Shown: piece by piece, positions 8,444 through 21,780 of the stretch
How the letters are laid out: each line of letters begins with the position of its first letter
Numbering within the stretch: position 1 is the stretch's first letter
DNA from: Arenimonas daejeonensis
GTDB taxonomy: Bacteria; Pseudomonadota; Gammaproteobacteria; Xanthomonadales; Xanthomonadaceae
Length of the DNA stretch: 64,000 nucleotides
Assembly: GCF_007993735.1 (NCBI RefSeq)
Contig: NZ_CP042453.1
Coordinates: 248,001-312,000, forward strand
Direction of reading: 5' to 3'
Notes under the pieces: generated by a model
What the model saw: only the letters and a program-made list of their open reading frames with translations
Told to the model about the DNA's origin: nothing
The model's database searches: none
Made by a program: the position numbers and the translations under genes

Positions 8444-10525
8444 ATGAAAACCTGGATCCCCGCCGGCTGGCTGGCCGCCACCGCCCTGAGCCTGGTGGGC
8501 TGCTCCGCGGCCACCTCCACCCCCACGGCCGACGCCCCGGCCCCGGCCGCTCCGGTCATCGCCGCCCGCGTCCAGACCGAAGCCCCGCCAGCGGCGAAAC
8601 CGCCGCGGGCGTGCTGGTGCTCGACCCGGCCGACGCCGGCCAGAGCCGCATCGTCGCCGCCACCGCCTGGGCGGCCTGGAGGTCTACGACCTGGCCGGCA
8701 AGCGCCTGGCCACCGCCGAGGCCGGCGAAGTGGCCGCGGTGGACGCGGGTTACAAGGTGATGCTGGGCGGCCAGCCCAGCACCGTGCTGGTCGCGATCGA
8801 CACCACCGACAACCATCTGCGCCTGTACCGCATGGACGCCGAAGTACTGACCGAGGTCGGCGCCCGGCCCTTGCCGCTGGGTTTCGCCGGCGAAGGCGTC
8901 TGCCTGTACCGCAACCCGCTGGACGAGGGCCTGCACGCCTTCATCGTCGGCGACGGCGGCGAGATCGACCAGCAGCTGATCTTCCCGACCGCCGACGGCA
9001 AGCTCGATGCGCGCCAGGTGCGCCGCATCTCGGTGCCCTCGCCGCTCAAGCAGTGCGTGGCCGCGGCCGACGGCCAGGTCTATGCCGCCGAAGAGACCGT
9101 CGGCATCTGGCGTTTCAGTGCCGACCCGGAGGCCGACGTGGCCGCCGCCCTGATCGACTCACCGCGCAGCGGCCGTTTCGCCGAGGAGATCGGCGGCCTG
9201 GCCATCCACGACGGCGGCGAAGGCGCCCGCTGGCTGATCGCCTCCGACGCCAACGGCAGCCGCCTGAACGTCTACAACCGCGACCAGGACGACGCCTATG
9301 TCGGCTCCTTCGCGCTGTCCGCCACCGGCGAAAACGAGGCCGTGGAAGAACCGGGCCCGCTGTTCGCGAGCTCGATGGCCTTCGGCGAAACCTTCCCGCA
9401 GGGCCTGCTGCTGGTGACCGACGAGGAAGGTCCGGACTTCAAGCTGCTTTCGTTCGCCGACATCGCGGCCGAACTCGATCTCGCGCCCGGCACCGCGCAG
9501 GACCCGCGCCAGCGCGTGGCCGCCGAAGTGCCGGTGGTGCGCCCGAGCTACGAGTCCGTGCCGGTGCACAGCTACGGTGACGCCGCGGACGACCCCGCGA
9601 TCTGGGCGCATCCCGGCGACCCCGCCGCCAGCCTGATCATCGCCACCGACAAGAAGGCCGGCCTGTACCTGTACGACATGCAGGGGCAGGAAGTGCAGTT
9701 CCTGGCCGACGGCAAGATGAACAACGTGGACTTCCGCAACGGCTTCGAACTGGGCGGGAACAAGGTGACCTGGTGGCCGCCAGCGACCGCACCCGCAAGG
9801 CGATCGCGCTGTACGTGCTCGACCCCGGCAAGCGCCAGCTGGTGCCGGTGGCCGACGGCGTGCAGGCGACCGGCCTGGAGGATCCCTACGGCCTGTGCAT
9901 GTACCGCAGCCCGAAGACTGGCAAGACCTTCGTCTTCATCAACAGCGGCGACGGCCCGCTGAACCAATGGGAACTCGTGGACGCGGGCAACGGCAAGGTG
10001 AAGTCCGTGCTCGTGCGCGAGACCACGTTCGAATCGCAGACCGAAGGCTGCGTCGCCGACGACCACAGCGGCACGCTGTTCATCGGCGAAGAGGACGTGG
10101 CGCTGTGGCGTTTGGACGCCGAACCCGAGGGCGGCGACACGAAGACCGCGGTGGACCGCGTGGACGCCAACCCGGCGATCAAGGACGACCTGGAAGGCGT
10201 GGGCCTGTACGACCTGGGCGGCGGCCGCGGCTACCTGGTGGTGTCCAGCCAGGGCAACGACACCTATGCCGTGTACCGGCGCGAGGGCGACCGCGAATAC
10301 CTGGGCTCGTTCGCAGTGGCGGCCGACGGCGTGCGCGGCGTGGACGGCATCAGCGAAACCGACGGCCTGGACGTGAGCAGCGCCAACCTCGGCCCCGGCT
10401 TCGAACACGGCGCGATGGTTGCCCAGGACGGCCGCAACGTGCTGCCGGTGCAGAACCAGAACTACAAGATCGTGGCCTGGTCGGCGATCGCCGAGGCGCT
10501 GGAACTGGACGTGCGCGAGCACTGA
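8444..10525 (+). CDS. Two-domain beta-propeller phytase, lipoprotein (three frameshifts)
   Basis: Hydrolyses phytate (myo-inositol hexakisphosphate) at the cell surface or in the periplasm. The start [20 protein letters not shown] carries a lipobox ending LVGC. Two propeller halves follow: an N-terminal half with LRLYRMD and GLYDLSFAD-like blades, and a C-terminal half with the classic phytase blocks [27 protein letters not shown] (first 20: [20 protein letters not shown]), [32 protein letters not shown] and [20 protein letters not shown]. Ca-binding and phosphate-contact residues lie in these blocks. The frame changes near 8585-8610, 8660-8668 and 9765-9775; each is fixed by adding one base, giving about 694 residues, normal for tandem-propeller phytases. 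It is divergent from the receptor gene and probably supplies inositol to the iol genes. Confidence 0.88.
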
Positions 10526-10532
10526 CACGGAC

Positions 10533-10567
10533 GCCCGGGCTTGGTGATGATGGCGCCAGGCCCGGGC
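10533..10567 (+). terminator. GC-rich hairpin after the phytase gene
   Basis: A 12-bp stem (GCCCGGGCTTGG with CCAGGCCCGGGC, one G-U pair) and an 11-nt loop begin 7 bp past the phytase stop. There is no T-tract, so termination efficiency is uncertain. Confidence 0.45.
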
Positions 10568-10675
10568 CGGATCCGCCGCGCGGGTCGCATTCCGGGAAAC
10601 ACTGTCCCTGAAAAACCCATGGGCCGCGGCGGCGTGCTCGGCTAGGATGTCTGCGGTTTTCCGCCAGGCTTTTCC

Positions 10676-11607
<932 letters not shown>

Positions 11608-11611
<4 letters not shown>

Positions 11612-12369
11612 ACTGGTATGCCGTCCGCGCCATCTACCGTTTCGAGATGGCCCGTACCTTCCGCACCATCACCCAGTCCATCGCCTCGCCGGTGCTGTCC
11701 ACGTCGCTGTATTTCGTCGTGTTCGGCGCCGCCATCGGCTCGCGCATGGGCGAGGTGGACGGCGTCAGCTACGGCGCCTTCATCATCCCGGGCCTGATCA
11801 TGCTGTCGATCCTCAACGAGAGCCTGTCCAACGCCTCGTTCGGCATCTACATGCCCAAGTGGGCCGGCACCATCTACGAGCTGCTGTCGGCGCCGGTGGG
11901 CTGGGGCGAGGCGGTGCTCGGCTACGTCGGCGCGGCGGCCAGCAAGTCGATGATGCTGGGCATCCTGATCCTGGCCACGGCGCGGCTGTTCGTGCCCTAC
12001 GAGATCGCGCACCCGGTGTGGATGCTGCTGTTCCTGCTGCTGACCGCGCTCAGCTTCAGCCTCGCCGGTTTCATCATCGGACTGTGGGCCACCGACTTCC
12101 AGAAGCTGCAGGTGATCCCGCTGATGGTCGTGACGCCGCTGACCTTCCTGGGCGGCGCCTTCTATTCGATCGACATGCTGCCGCCGGTCTGGCAGAAGAT
12201 CGCCCTGTTCAATCCGGTCGTGTACCTGATCAGCGGCTTCCGCTGGAGCTTCTACGGCGTGGCCGACGTGAACGTGGTGGTGAGTTTCGCCGCCATCATC
12301 GCCTTCCTCGCCGCCTGCCTGGCCGCTGTCTGGTGGATCTTCCGCACCGGCTGGCGGCTCAAGTCCTGA
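11608..12369 (+). CDS. yadH: ABC-2 type permease, YadH type
   Basis: Inner-membrane partner of the preceding ATPase, 253 residues with about six transmembrane segments (for example [45 protein letters not shown] and [16 protein letters not shown]). The ABC-2 signature region includes [20 protein letters not shown]. Its start overlaps the ATPase stop. Substrate is unknown; drugs, lipids or polysaccharides are typical for the superfamily. Nothing in the sequence is broken. Confidence 0.92.
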
Positions 12370-12470
12370 GCCCGGAGCTTCCGGCGGGCGCACTGGCCCG
12401 AAGCCGCATTGCGGCCCCTCCGGGGGCGTGTTAAGACGGAACGCATCACGACGGGAAGGGGAACCGGTCG

Positions 12471-13994
12471 ATGCGTCTGGTCTGGTCGCTGGCGTTAACC
12501 CTCGGGCTGGTCGCCTGCGCGCAGTTGCCGCCGCGGCTCGCGGTTCCCGAACAGACCGCGTCGCCGCCCGCCACCACCGGCACCCTGGCTGAACGCGTGG
12601 CACCGGCCGAACTCCGCCATCCCGGCCAGTCCGGCTTCCGCCTGGTCGCCACCGGCACCGAGGCCTACGCCCTGCGTGCGTTCTCGGCGCAGTCCGCCAG
12701 CCGCAGCCTCGATATCCAGACCTACATCTGGCACAACGACCTCACCGGCCGGCTGCTGGCCCGGCATGCGCTGCTGGCGGCCGACCGCGGCGTGAACGTG
12801 CGCATCCTGGTGGACGATCTCGACGCACGGGCGAAGAACGACGGCTTCGCCGCGCTCGACGCCCATCCGCGCATCGAAGTGCGCCTGTACAACCCGCTGG
12901 CCAGCCGCCACGGCAGCCTGCGCAAGGCCGGCGAGTTCAGCGCCGGGTTCAGCCGGCTCAACCACCGCATGCACAACAAGACCTGGATCGCCGACAACCT
13001 GGTGGCCCTGGTCGGCGGCCGCAACCTGGGCGACGAATACTTCGACGCGCACGACGGCACCAATTTCATGGACCTGGATTTCCTGATGGCCGGTCCGGTG
13101 GTGCGCGCGGCCAGCGCCAACTTCGACCGCTACTGGAACTCCGACAGCAACTATCCGATCGCGCAGCTGGCCCCCGACCAGATCGACGACGACGCACTGC
13201 AGCGGCTGCGCACCTTCCTCGACACCGCCGCGGCCGAACACCGCTCCGGCCCCTATCTTCAGGTGCTGCGCGAAGACCCGGACGTGGCCAACCTGATCGA
13301 CGGCGAGACAACGCTGCACTGGACCGCCGACTGGGGCTTCGTCAGCGACGACCCGAAAAAGTCGGAGCTGCCGGTCGAACAGCGTTCCGGCGTGCTCAAG
13401 GCCCTGAAGCCGGCGCTCGACGGCGCGCAGCACGAAGTCGCGCTGATCTCGCCCTACTTCGTGCCCGGCGAAAGCGGCAGCGCCTACCTCCAGGGCCTGG
13501 CCGCGCGCGGACTGGACGTGCGCATCCTCACCAACTCGCTGGCGGCCACCGACGTCGCCGCGGTGCATGGCGGCTACATGCGTTATCGCCCGACCCTGCT
13601 CGAGAACGGCGTGCGGCTGTGGGAACTCAAGCCCACCGGCGCCGGCACCGCGAACTTCAGCCTGGCCGGCTCCTCGGGGTCGAGCCTGCACACCAAGGCG
13701 ATGATCATCGACGATCGCCAGGTCTTCGTCGGCTCCTACAACATCGACCCGCGCTCGACCTCGCTCAACAACGAACAGGGCGTGCTGGCCAGCCACCCGG
13801 CGCTGGCCGCCGAACTCACGGCGCTGTTCGAACGCCAGCTCACGGGCGACCTCTCCTGGCAGGTGACGCTGGTCGATGGCCAGCTGAGCTGGTCGGACGG
13901 CCGCACGACCTGGGACAAGGAACCACAATCCAAGGCCAGCCAGCGGGTGCTGGCCTGGCTGATGAAAGTGCTGCCGGTGGAATCACAACTCTAG
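12471..13994 (+). CDS. Phospholipase D-family lipoprotein, ClsC-like
   Basis: Two-HKD phospholipase D superfamily protein, 507 residues, probably acting on phospholipids as a cardiolipin synthase-type phosphatidyltransferase. The N-terminus has a lipobox ([10 protein letters not shown]), so it should be a periplasm-facing lipoprotein. The first catalytic block is [13 protein letters not shown] (HxK) followed by [11 protein letters not shown]; the second is [11 protein letters not shown] followed by [12 protein letters not shown]. Both are complete. The layout and length resemble E. coli ClsC (YmdC). It follows yadH by 100 bp and precedes the MscS gene by 15 bp, so it may be co-transcribed with the channel gene. 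Reaction specificity is inferred from the family. Confidence 0.85.
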   Translation: MRLVWSLALTLGLVACAQLPPRLAVPEQTASPPATTGTLAERVAPAELRHPGQSGFRLVATGTEAYALRAFSAQSASRSLDIQTYIWHNDLTGRLLARHALLAADRGVNVRILVDDLDARAKNDGFAALDAHPRIEVRLYNPLASRHGSLRKAGEFSAGFSRLNHRMHNKTWIADNLVALVGGRNLGDEYFDAHDGTNFMDLDFLMAGPVVRAASANFDRYWNSDSNYPIAQLAPDQIDDDALQRLRTFLDTAAAEHRSGPYLQVLREDPDVANLIDGETTLHWTADWGFVSDDPKKSELPVEQRSGVLKALKPALDGAQHEVALISPYFVPGESGSAYLQGLAARGLDVRILTNSLAATDVAAVHGGYMRYRPTLLENGVRLWELKPTGAGTANFSLAGSSGSSLHTKAMIIDDRQVFVGSYNIDPRSTSLNNEQGVLASHPALAAELTALFERQLTGDLSWQVTLVDGQLSWSDGRTTWDKEPQSKASQRVLAWLMKVLPVESQL

Positions 13995-14009
13995 CCAAGG
14001 GTTCGCGCC

Positions 14010-15677
14010 ATGCCTTCGAAACACCTGCTGCGCCTGCGCGGCTTCCATTTCGCCACCCTGCTCGTGATGGGCCTGCTTGCCGGCCCCGCGGCCGGCACCG
14101 TTCCCGCCACCGCACCGGCCGCACTCCCGGCGACGACGCTGGAAGCCGAACCCAGCGAAGAACCGGCCACGCTGCGGTTCTACAACCGCGACATCATCAC
14201 CTTCCGCAGCCGCTTCCTCGGGCATTCGCCGGCGACGCGGGTCGAGGCGGCCCGCAACAACATCACCCGCGTGGTGTTCCAGCCCGGCGTCGCCAAACTT
14301 GGATTCAATGAAATCCCCTCCGGCCTGGTGATCACCATCAACGGCGAAGCGGCGACCATCATCACACCCGCCGACCTGGACACGCTCAACCACCAGACCA
14401 TGGCCCAGGCGCGGGCCCAGGTCGAAAAGAACCTCGGCGCCGCCATCCGGATCTACGAGACGCAGAGTGGCCCGCGCGACCTGGCGATCGGCGTGGGCTG
14501 GTCGCTGCTGGCGGTGCTGGTCACGGCCGGGCTGCTCTATCTTCTGGTGCGCATGGGCGGACGCTGGCGCGATCGCTTCGACCGCTGGGTGAACCGGCGC
14601 GTCAGCGGACTGCACAGCGAATCGGCGCGACACTTCATCGAAGCGCTGAAGATGGCCGGCAGCGGCGTGATCAAGATCATCGGCTGGCTGATCGCGCTGC
14701 TGATCCTGGAAGAGATGGTGCGCTTCATCCTCGGCCGCTTTCCCTACACCCGGCCCTGGGCCGAGGCGATGACCGGCTGGCTATGGTCGCTGCTGTCGGA
14801 CTGGGGCATGGGCATCGTCGAGGCGATTCCCGGCCTGCTGGCGGCAGCGCTGATCCTGTTCGGCGGAAAGCTGCTGGCGCAGGCGATCTCGCTGACCTTC
14901 CGCGGCGTGCAGAGCGGCCGCTTCGCGCTGTTCGGCGTGGATGCGCCGCTGGCCGAACCGACCCGCAAGCTGGTGGTCGCGGTGGTGTGGCTGTTCGCCA
15001 TCGCCATGGCCTATCCCTACCTGCCCGGCGCGCAGACCGAGGCCTTCAAGGGACTGAGCGTGCTGGTGGGCCTGATGATCTCGATCGGCGCGTCCAGCAT
15101 CGTCGGCCAGGCGGCGAGCGGTTTCACCATCCTCTATTCGCGCACGATGCAGGTCGGTGACCTGGTGCGCATCCAGGACACCGAGGGCTTCGTGCAGCAG
15201 ATCGGCCTGTTCTCTACCCGCATCCGCACCGTGACCGGCGTGGACGTTAACTTCCCGAGCAGCGTGGTGCTGGGTGACAAGCTGCAGAACTTCTCGCGCA
15301 ATCCGGACGGTCCGGGCATGTGGCTCGAAACCGGCGTCACCATCGGCTACGACACGCCCTGGCGGCAGGTGCACCGTTTGCTTACCAGCGCTGCCGAGAC
15401 CACCCCGGGCGTGGAGAAACAGCCGGCGCCGTTCGTGATCCAGCGCGCGCTGGGCGACTTCTACGTCGAATACGTACTGCGCGCACGGGTGCTCGACCTG
15501 GAGACGCGCGGGCAGGTGCTCAGTGCGCTGCACGCCAACATCCAGGACGCCTTCAATGCCGAAGGCGTGCAGATCATGTCGCCCAACTACGAGGCCGACC
15601 CGGAAACGCCCAAGCTGGTGCCGAGGGAACACTGGGAAGGACTGCCGGCACCTGACGGTACGCAGGGCGCGCGCTGA
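14010..15677 (+). CDS. Mechanosensitive ion channel, MscS family
   Basis: Membrane channel of the MscS superfamily, 555 residues, larger than E. coli MscS (286). A signal peptide (LLVMGLLAGPAAG) precedes a periplasmic N-terminal domain to about residue 150, then about five hydrophobic segments (LAIGVGWSLLAVLVTAGLLY; IIKIIGWLIALLILEEMV; IPGLLAAALILFGGKLLA). The MscS pore and beta-domain follow (SIVGQAASGFTILYSRTMQV; GDLVRIQDTEGFVQQIGLFS; VNFPSSVVLGDKLQNFSR). The likely role is release of osmotic pressure or small-molecule efflux. It lies just downstream of the phospholipase D-like gene. Confidence 0.9.
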   Translation: MPSKHLLRLRGFHFATLLVMGLLAGPAAGTVPATAPAALPATTLEAEPSEEPATLRFYNRDIITFRSRFLGHSPATRVEAARNNITRVVFQPGVAKLGFNEIPSGLVITINGEAATIITPADLDTLNHQTMAQARAQVEKNLGAAIRIYETQSGPRDLAIGVGWSLLAVLVTAGLLYLLVRMGGRWRDRFDRWVNRRVSGLHSESARHFIEALKMAGSGVIKIIGWLIALLILEEMVRFILGRFPYTRPWAEAMTGWLWSLLSDWGMGIVEAIPGLLAAALILFGGKLLAQAISLTFRGVQSGRFALFGVDAPLAEPTRKLVVAVVWLFAIAMAYPYLPGAQTEAFKGLSVLVGLMISIGASSIVGQAASGFTILYSRTMQVGDLVRIQDTEGFVQQIGLFSTRIRTVTGVDVNFPSSVVLGDKLQNFSRNPDGPGMWLETGVTIGYDTPWRQVHRLLTSAAETTPGVEKQPAPFVIQRALGDFYVEYVLRARVLDLETRGQVLSALHANIQDAFNAEGVQIMSPNYEADPETPKLVPREHWEGLPAPDGTQGAR

Positions 15678-15701
15678 CGGCAAGGCTTCGACGCGGTCGG
15701 G

Positions 15702-17174
15702 TCAGGTGCCGCAGAACGTCTGCAGCACACGCTGCTCCGGTTCCGGCGGCGTCATGAATTTCGCCGCCTCCGGTCCGTCGTCCCAGGGGCGACGGACCGC
15801 CGCCAGCAGGGCTTCGAAAGGCGCCAGGTCGCCCTGCTCCGCCGCAAGCAGCGCTTCGTGCACGAGATGGTTGCGGGGGATCACGGCCGGGTTGGTGGCC
15901 TTCATTGCCGCCACCCGTTCCTGCACCGATCGTGGATCACGCGCCAGGCGTTCGTGCCAGCGAAGACGCCAGGTTTCCATCGCCGGCGTTTTCGGCAGCG
16001 CCAGCAGGGCTTCGGGTTCGTGGTCATCGGCCAGCCCGCACAAGGCGCGGAAGCCCAGCGTGTAGTCCGCGGCGACCGCCTGCAGCGCCTCGAGGAATTC
16101 GTGCGCCAACGCTTCGTCGCCGTCTTCCGCGGACGACAGGCCGAGCTTGCTGCGCATGACGGCCAGCCAGTGGTGCTGGAAACGCGCGGGAAACGCATCG
16201 ATCACCGCCGTTGCTTCCGGAAGCGCATCCGCCGGGTCGTCGGCGATCAGTGGCAGCAGGCACTCGGCCAGGCGCGCCAGGTTCCAGCGCACCACTGGCG
16301 CCTGGTGGCCGAAGGCATAACGGCCTTGGCGGTCGATCGAGCTGAAGACCTTGGCCGGGTCGTATTCGTCCAGGAAAGCGCAGGGGCCGTAGTCGATGGT
16401 TTCGCCGGAGACGGCGGTGTTGTCGGTGTTCATCACGCCGTGGATGAAACCAACGGACATCCAGCGCGCGATCAGTTCCGCCTGACGTTCGGCAATGGCG
16501 TGCAGCAGGGAAAGCCAGGGCCGCTGGACGGACTGGAGTTCCGGGTAATGCCGCGCGATCACATGGTCCGCCACCACCCGCACCGCCTGCCAATCCTCGC
16601 GCGCCGCGAAATACTGGAACGTCCCGATGCGCACATGGCTGGCCGCCACCCGCGTCAGCACCGCGCCCGGCACCGGGCCGCCATCGCGGAACACCGCTTC
16701 GCCGGTCGCCACCGCGGCGAGCGAACGCGTGGTGGGAATGCCCAGCGCAAACATCGCCTCGCTGACCAGGAATTCGCGCAGCACCGGTCCGATCGCGGCA
16801 CGGCCGTCGCCATTGCGCGAGAACGGCGTCGGACCCGGACCCTTGAGCTGGAGGTCACGGCGCTGGCCGTGGCGATCGATCACTTCGCCCAGCAGGATGG
16901 CGCGGCCATCCCCCAGCTGCGGCACGAAATGGCCGAACTGATGGCCGGCGTAGGCCATGGCGATCGGGCGTGCATTCGCCGGCACGTCGTTGCCCGACAG
17001 CACCACCTCCGCCTCGTGCTCGAAGCCCTCGTCCAGACCCAGCTCGCGCGCCAATGCGCGGTTGTAGGCCAGCAGCCGCGGCGCCGCCACCGGCGTGGGC
17101 GCCACGGCGCGCCAGAACGGATCTGGCAACGCGGCGTAGGTGTGTTCGAACGGGAGGGGAGTCGGATCGGTCAT
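15702..17174 (-). CDS. selO: Protein adenylyltransferase SelO (YdiU)
   Basis: Pseudokinase-fold enzyme that transfers AMP from ATP to Ser, Thr or Tyr of target proteins, reported in redox-stress responses. The 490-residue sequence has the family blocks [40 protein letters not shown] and [20 protein letters not shown], and the catalytic/metal-binding NTDN with DYGP ([20 protein letters not shown]). It ends FCGT; the Cys three from the end sits where eukaryotic SelO carries selenocysteine. It is convergent with mscS (24-bp gap) and divergent from the DUF1456 gene. Confidence 0.95.
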   Translation of the reverse strand: MTDPTPLPFEHTYAALPDPFWRAVAPTPVAAPRLLAYNRALARELGLDEGFEHEAEVVLSGNDVPANARPIAMAYAGHQFGHFVPQLGDGRAILLGEVIDRHGQRRDLQLKGPGPTPFSRNGDGRAAIGPVLREFLVSEAMFALGIPTTRSLAAVATGEAVFRDGGPVPGAVLTRVAASHVRIGTFQYFAAREDWQAVRVVADHVIARHYPELQSVQRPWLSLLHAIAERQAELIARWMSVGFIHGVMNTDNTAVSGETIDYGPCAFLDEYDPAKVFSSIDRQGRYAFGHQAPVVRWNLARLAECLLPLIADDPADALPEATAVIDAFPARFQHHWLAVMRSKLGLSSAEDGDEALAHEFLEALQAVAADYTLGFRALCGLADDHEPEALLALPKTPAMETWRLRWHERLARDPRSVQERVAAMKATNPAVIPRNHLVHEALLAAEQGDLAPFEALLAAVRRPWDDGPEAAKFMTPPEPEQRVLQTFCGT

Positions 17175-17339
17175 CGGCCCGGTGTCGGATCGGCTGGCGT
17201 ACAGGCGGCCAGACTACCAGCGCTGGCGGGCCGCGCCGGAGAACGCTGCGTTCATCCCGGCGGGCCGGCGATGGGGAAACGCCGGCAAGGAGCGTAAAGT
17301 GGCGCTCCGGCCCTCGACGCCGCCCCCGCGGAACCGACC

Positions 17340-17816
17340 ATGATCAACAACGACGTACTGCGCAGCATCCGTTACATGCTCGACCTCGGCGATGCCCGCA
17401 TCGTCGAGATCGCCCGGCTGGCGGACGAGACCCTGGTGCTGGACAAGGCCGAGGTGCAGGCCTACCTGAAGAAGGAAGGCGACGAGGGTTACGCCGAATG
17501 CCCCGACCGTGTGCTGGCGCATTTCCTCGACGGCCTGGTGCTGCATTACCGCGGCCGCGACGAAAGCCTGCCGCCGCGCCCGGTGGAAAAACGCGTCACC
17601 AACAACCTGGTGCTGAAGAAGCTGCGCGTGGCCTTCGAGCTCAAGGACCTGGACATGGCCCAGTGTTTCAAGGACGCCGGTTTCCCGGTGACCAAACCGG
17701 AACTGTCGGCCCTGTTCCGCCAGCCCGGCCACAAGAACTACCGCGCCTGCGGCGACCAGATGCTGCGCAATTTCCTCAAGGGCCTGACCATGCGCCTGCG
17801 CGGCGCGCAGGGCTGA
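17340..17816 (+). CDS. DUF1456 family protein (YehS-like)
   Basis: A 158-residue protein of the DUF1456 family, built of two repeats of a small helical unit. [18 protein letters not shown] and the later [19 protein letters not shown] show the repeated (N)NDVLR/(N)NLVLKKLR...L.D pattern, and [17 protein letters not shown] pairs with [17 protein letters not shown]. The role is not established in the family. It is complete, 10 bp from the convergent acyl-CoA ligase gene, with a clear ATG start. Confidence 0.88.
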   Translation: MINNDVLRSIRYMLDLGDARIVEIARLADETLVLDKAEVQAYLKKEGDEGYAECPDRVLAHFLDGLVLHYRGRDESLPPRPVEKRVTNNLVLKKLRVAFELKDLDMAQCFKDAGFPVTKPELSALFRQPGHKNYRACGDQMLRNFLKGLTMRLRGAQG

Positions 17817-17826
17817 GCCGGGCGTT

Positions 17827-19449
<1,623 letters not shown>

Positions 19450-19520
19450 GGGGCGGATCTCCGTGGGCCGTCCGCCAGAGCATGCCCCGCGCCCGGCCGC
19501 GGGGCAATGCGACGGACGGC

Positions 19521-20147
19521 TCAGGCCGACGCGGCACTCAGGGCCGCATCCCGCTCCGCCGCGCGCGTGAAGGCCGGGTGAGCGCCGACCCGTTCGATAT
19601 AGGCGGTGATCGCCGGCAGCTTCGGCACGATGCCGAAACCGGTGGTCCAGCGCAGCGCCGTGCCCCAGAGGATGTCGGCGGCGGTGAGCCGCTCGCCCAG
19701 CAGGTAGGGTCCGCGTTCGAGCTGCGCGACGAGCGTGGCGATGACGGTGTCGTAATCGCGGTAGGGCGAGGTGGACGGGTCCAGTTCCGTGCGCTTGAAG
19801 GCGTGGTCCACCACCGCCGGTTCGAAACAGGCGCCGTAGAAGGCCAGCCAGCGCAGGTAGGGTCCGCGCTGCGGATCGTCGAACGCGGGCGCAAGGCCGG
19901 CCGCGGGGAAACGATCCGCCAGATAGATCGTCACGGCGACCTGTTCGGTGATCACGGCGTCACCATGCGTCAGCGTCGGCAGCTTGCCCAGCGGATTGAG
20001 CGCCAGGAATTCCGGCGTGCGGTTCTGGCCGCTGGCGAAGTCGATCAACTTCACGTCGTAGGGCACGCCCAGCGCCTCCAACAGGATGCGGGCGCCGGAC
20101 GAGCGCGACTGCGGGTTGTGGTACAGGGTCAGGGCGGGTGCGGACAT
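19521..20147 (-). CDS. Glutathione S-transferase family protein
   Basis: Thioredoxin-fold GST, 208 residues, probably conjugating or reducing small electrophiles with glutathione. The N-terminal domain has LYHNPQSRSSGARILLEALG (Ser likely activates glutathione), NPLGKLPTL and the glutathione-contact ITEQVAVTIYLADRFP. The helical C-terminal domain includes ERGPYLLGERLTAADILWGT. The ATG at 20147 follows GAGGATCC and begins directly before the GST fold; the frame opens further upstream only into the promoter. A WYL regulator gene is divergent with a clean dyad between, so it is the likely target of that regulator. Confidence 0.9.
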   Translation of the reverse strand: MSAPALTLYHNPQSRSSGARILLEALGVPYDVKLIDFASGQNRTPEFLALNPLGKLPTLTHGDAVITEQVAVTIYLADRFPAAGLAPAFDDPQRGPYLRWLAFYGACFEPAVVDHAFKRTELDPSTSPYRDYDTVIATLVAQLERGPYLLGERLTAADILWGTALRWTTGFGIVPKLPAITAYIERVGAHPAFTRAAERDAALSAASA

Positions 20148-20192
20148 GGCGGATCCTCGGTCTCTGGTGTCAGGCAATGTATCGGCCATTGC

Positions 20193-20207
20193 GGACATTT
20201 TCTGTCC
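20193..20207. promoter_or_regulatory. Candidate operator for the YafY/WYL regulator
   Basis: The perfect inverted repeat GGACA-TTTTC-TGTCC lies in the 76-bp gap between the GST and regulator genes, 16 bp before the regulator start. Such short dyads are common for YafY-type regulators controlling a divergent neighbour. Confidence 0.6.
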
Positions 20208-20223
20208 TCGATAGGCTGCGGTC

Positions 20224-21178
20224 ATGCTGTCCACCTCCGCCCGCCTGCTGCGCCTGGCCAGCCTGCTGCAATCGCGGCGGCACTGGCCCGGCGCGACCCT
20301 GGCCGACGAACTGGGCGTGGACACACGCACCGTACGCCGCGACATCGACCGATTGCGTGAACTCGGTTATCCGGTCGAAGCCTCGTCCGGCGTCGGCGGC
20401 GGTTACGCGCTCGGCCGCGGCGCCGCGCTGCCGCCGCTGGTGCTGGACGACGAAGAGGCGGTGACGCTGGCGATCGCCCTGCGCACCGCCAGCGCCAGCA
20501 TCGCCGGCATCGAATCCACGGCGCTGCAGCTGCTGGGCAAGCTCGACCAGCTGATGCCCACGCGCCTGCGCCGGCGCGCCACGGCGCTTCATGCGGTCAC
20601 GCTCTCACTGCGCACCGGGCCGCCGCTGGTGGATGCCGGCCTGCTGAGCGTCCTGGCCACCGCCTGCCGCGACAGCCGCGGCCTGCGTTTCGCCTATCGC
20701 AACCACGCCGGCGAGACCAGCCAGCGCGCGGTCGAACCGCTGCGCCTGGCCAACTACGGCCGCCGCTGGTATCTGATCGCCTGGGACACGTCGCGCAGCG
20801 ACTGGCGCAGCTTCCGCGTGGACCGCATCGAGGGCGCGCCCAAACCCGGCGAGCACTTCACGCCGCGGCAGCCACCGGCCGACGTCGCCGCGCGCATCGA
20901 ACGTGGCATCGCCTACGCGCCCTTCAGCTGCCGGGTGACGCTGCGGCTGGAAGGCAGCGTGCAGGCGCTGGAAACGCAGATCCCGGTGTGGTGCGGCCTG
21001 CTGGAACCGGAAAGCGACACACTGCCTGCTGCGGGTCGGTGCGGACAGCCCGGAAGCGCTGCTGGCCCAGGTGCTGATGATCGGGCGCGACGCCGAGTGG
21101 GTCGAAGGCCACGACCTGCAGCCGGCCCTGCAGCAGGTGGTCGGGCGGATGGGGAAGCTGTTCATGTCACGCGGCTAG
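20224..21178 (+). CDS. YafY-family HTH/WYL transcriptional regulator (frameshift near the end)
   Basis: DNA-binding regulator with an N-terminal DeoR/HTH_11 helix-turn-helix (LADELGVDTRTVRRDIDRLR) and a WYL domain (ANYGRRWYLIAWDTSRSDWR; SFRVDRIEG). The frame is lost near 21022-21026, where one extra C appears to be present. Removing it gives the expected LLRVGADSPEALLAQVLMIG and a stop at 21176-21178, about 317 residues. Divergent from the GST gene, with GGACA-N5-TGTCC between them. The signal it senses is not known. Confidence 0.88.
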
Positions 21179-21188
21179 ACTGGCCGCC

Positions 21189-21779
21189 ATGAACTTCCTC
21201 GCCCATCTCTACCTGGCCCGGCACAGCGATGACGCGATGCTGGGCGCGCTGCTGGGCGATTTTGTCGGCAGTGCGGAAATGCACCGCTACAACGCCGAAG
21301 TGCAACGCGAGATCCTGCTGCACCGGAAGATCGACAGCTACACCGACCGGCACCCGGCGGTGCTCGCCGCCAAGAGCCACTTCCCCGAAGGCCGGCGCCG
21401 CTATGCGGGCATCCTGCTCGACGTCTATTTCGACCACCTGATCGCACGCGACTGGCCGCGGTACCACGCGGTGGACCTGGACCGCTTCACCCGCCATTTC
21501 TACGACGTGCTGCTGGCGCAGCCGGAACTGCCCGAACGCCTGCGCAGGATCCTGCCCAGCTTCGTGCAGCACGACTGGCTGGGCGCGTACCGCGACCGCG
21601 ACGGCATCGATCACGCCGTGCGCCGCATCGCCACTCGGCTCTCGCGCAACGGCGACAAGCTGGTGCAGTGCATCCCGATCCTGCGCGAGCACGAGCGCGA
21701 GGTGGAGGCACGCTTCGAGGCGTTCTTCCCGGAACTGGTCGACTACGTATCTGGCCAGCGGGCCGGTGACGGCACCTGA
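21189..21779 (+). CDS. acpH: Acyl carrier protein phosphodiesterase (AcpH, DUF479)
   Basis: Removes the 4'-phosphopantetheine arm from holo-ACP. The 196-residue sequence is complete and typical: MNFLAHLYLARHSDDAMLGA, LLGDFVGSAEM, LHRKIDSYTDRHPAV, RRYAGILLDVYFDHLIARDW. Conserved metal-binding Asp/His residues lie in GDF, DSYTD and DVYFDH. It starts 10 bp after the regulator gene and may be read through from it. The 3' end nearly touches convergent hicB. Confidence 0.93.
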   Translation: MNFLAHLYLARHSDDAMLGALLGDFVGSAEMHRYNAEVQREILLHRKIDSYTDRHPAVLAAKSHFPEGRRRYAGILLDVYFDHLIARDWPRYHAVDLDRFTRHFYDVLLAQPELPERLRRILPSFVQHDWLGAYRDRDGIDHAVRRIATRLSRNGDKLVQCIPILREHEREVEARFEAFFPELVDYVSGQRAGDGT

Positions 21780-21780
21780 C

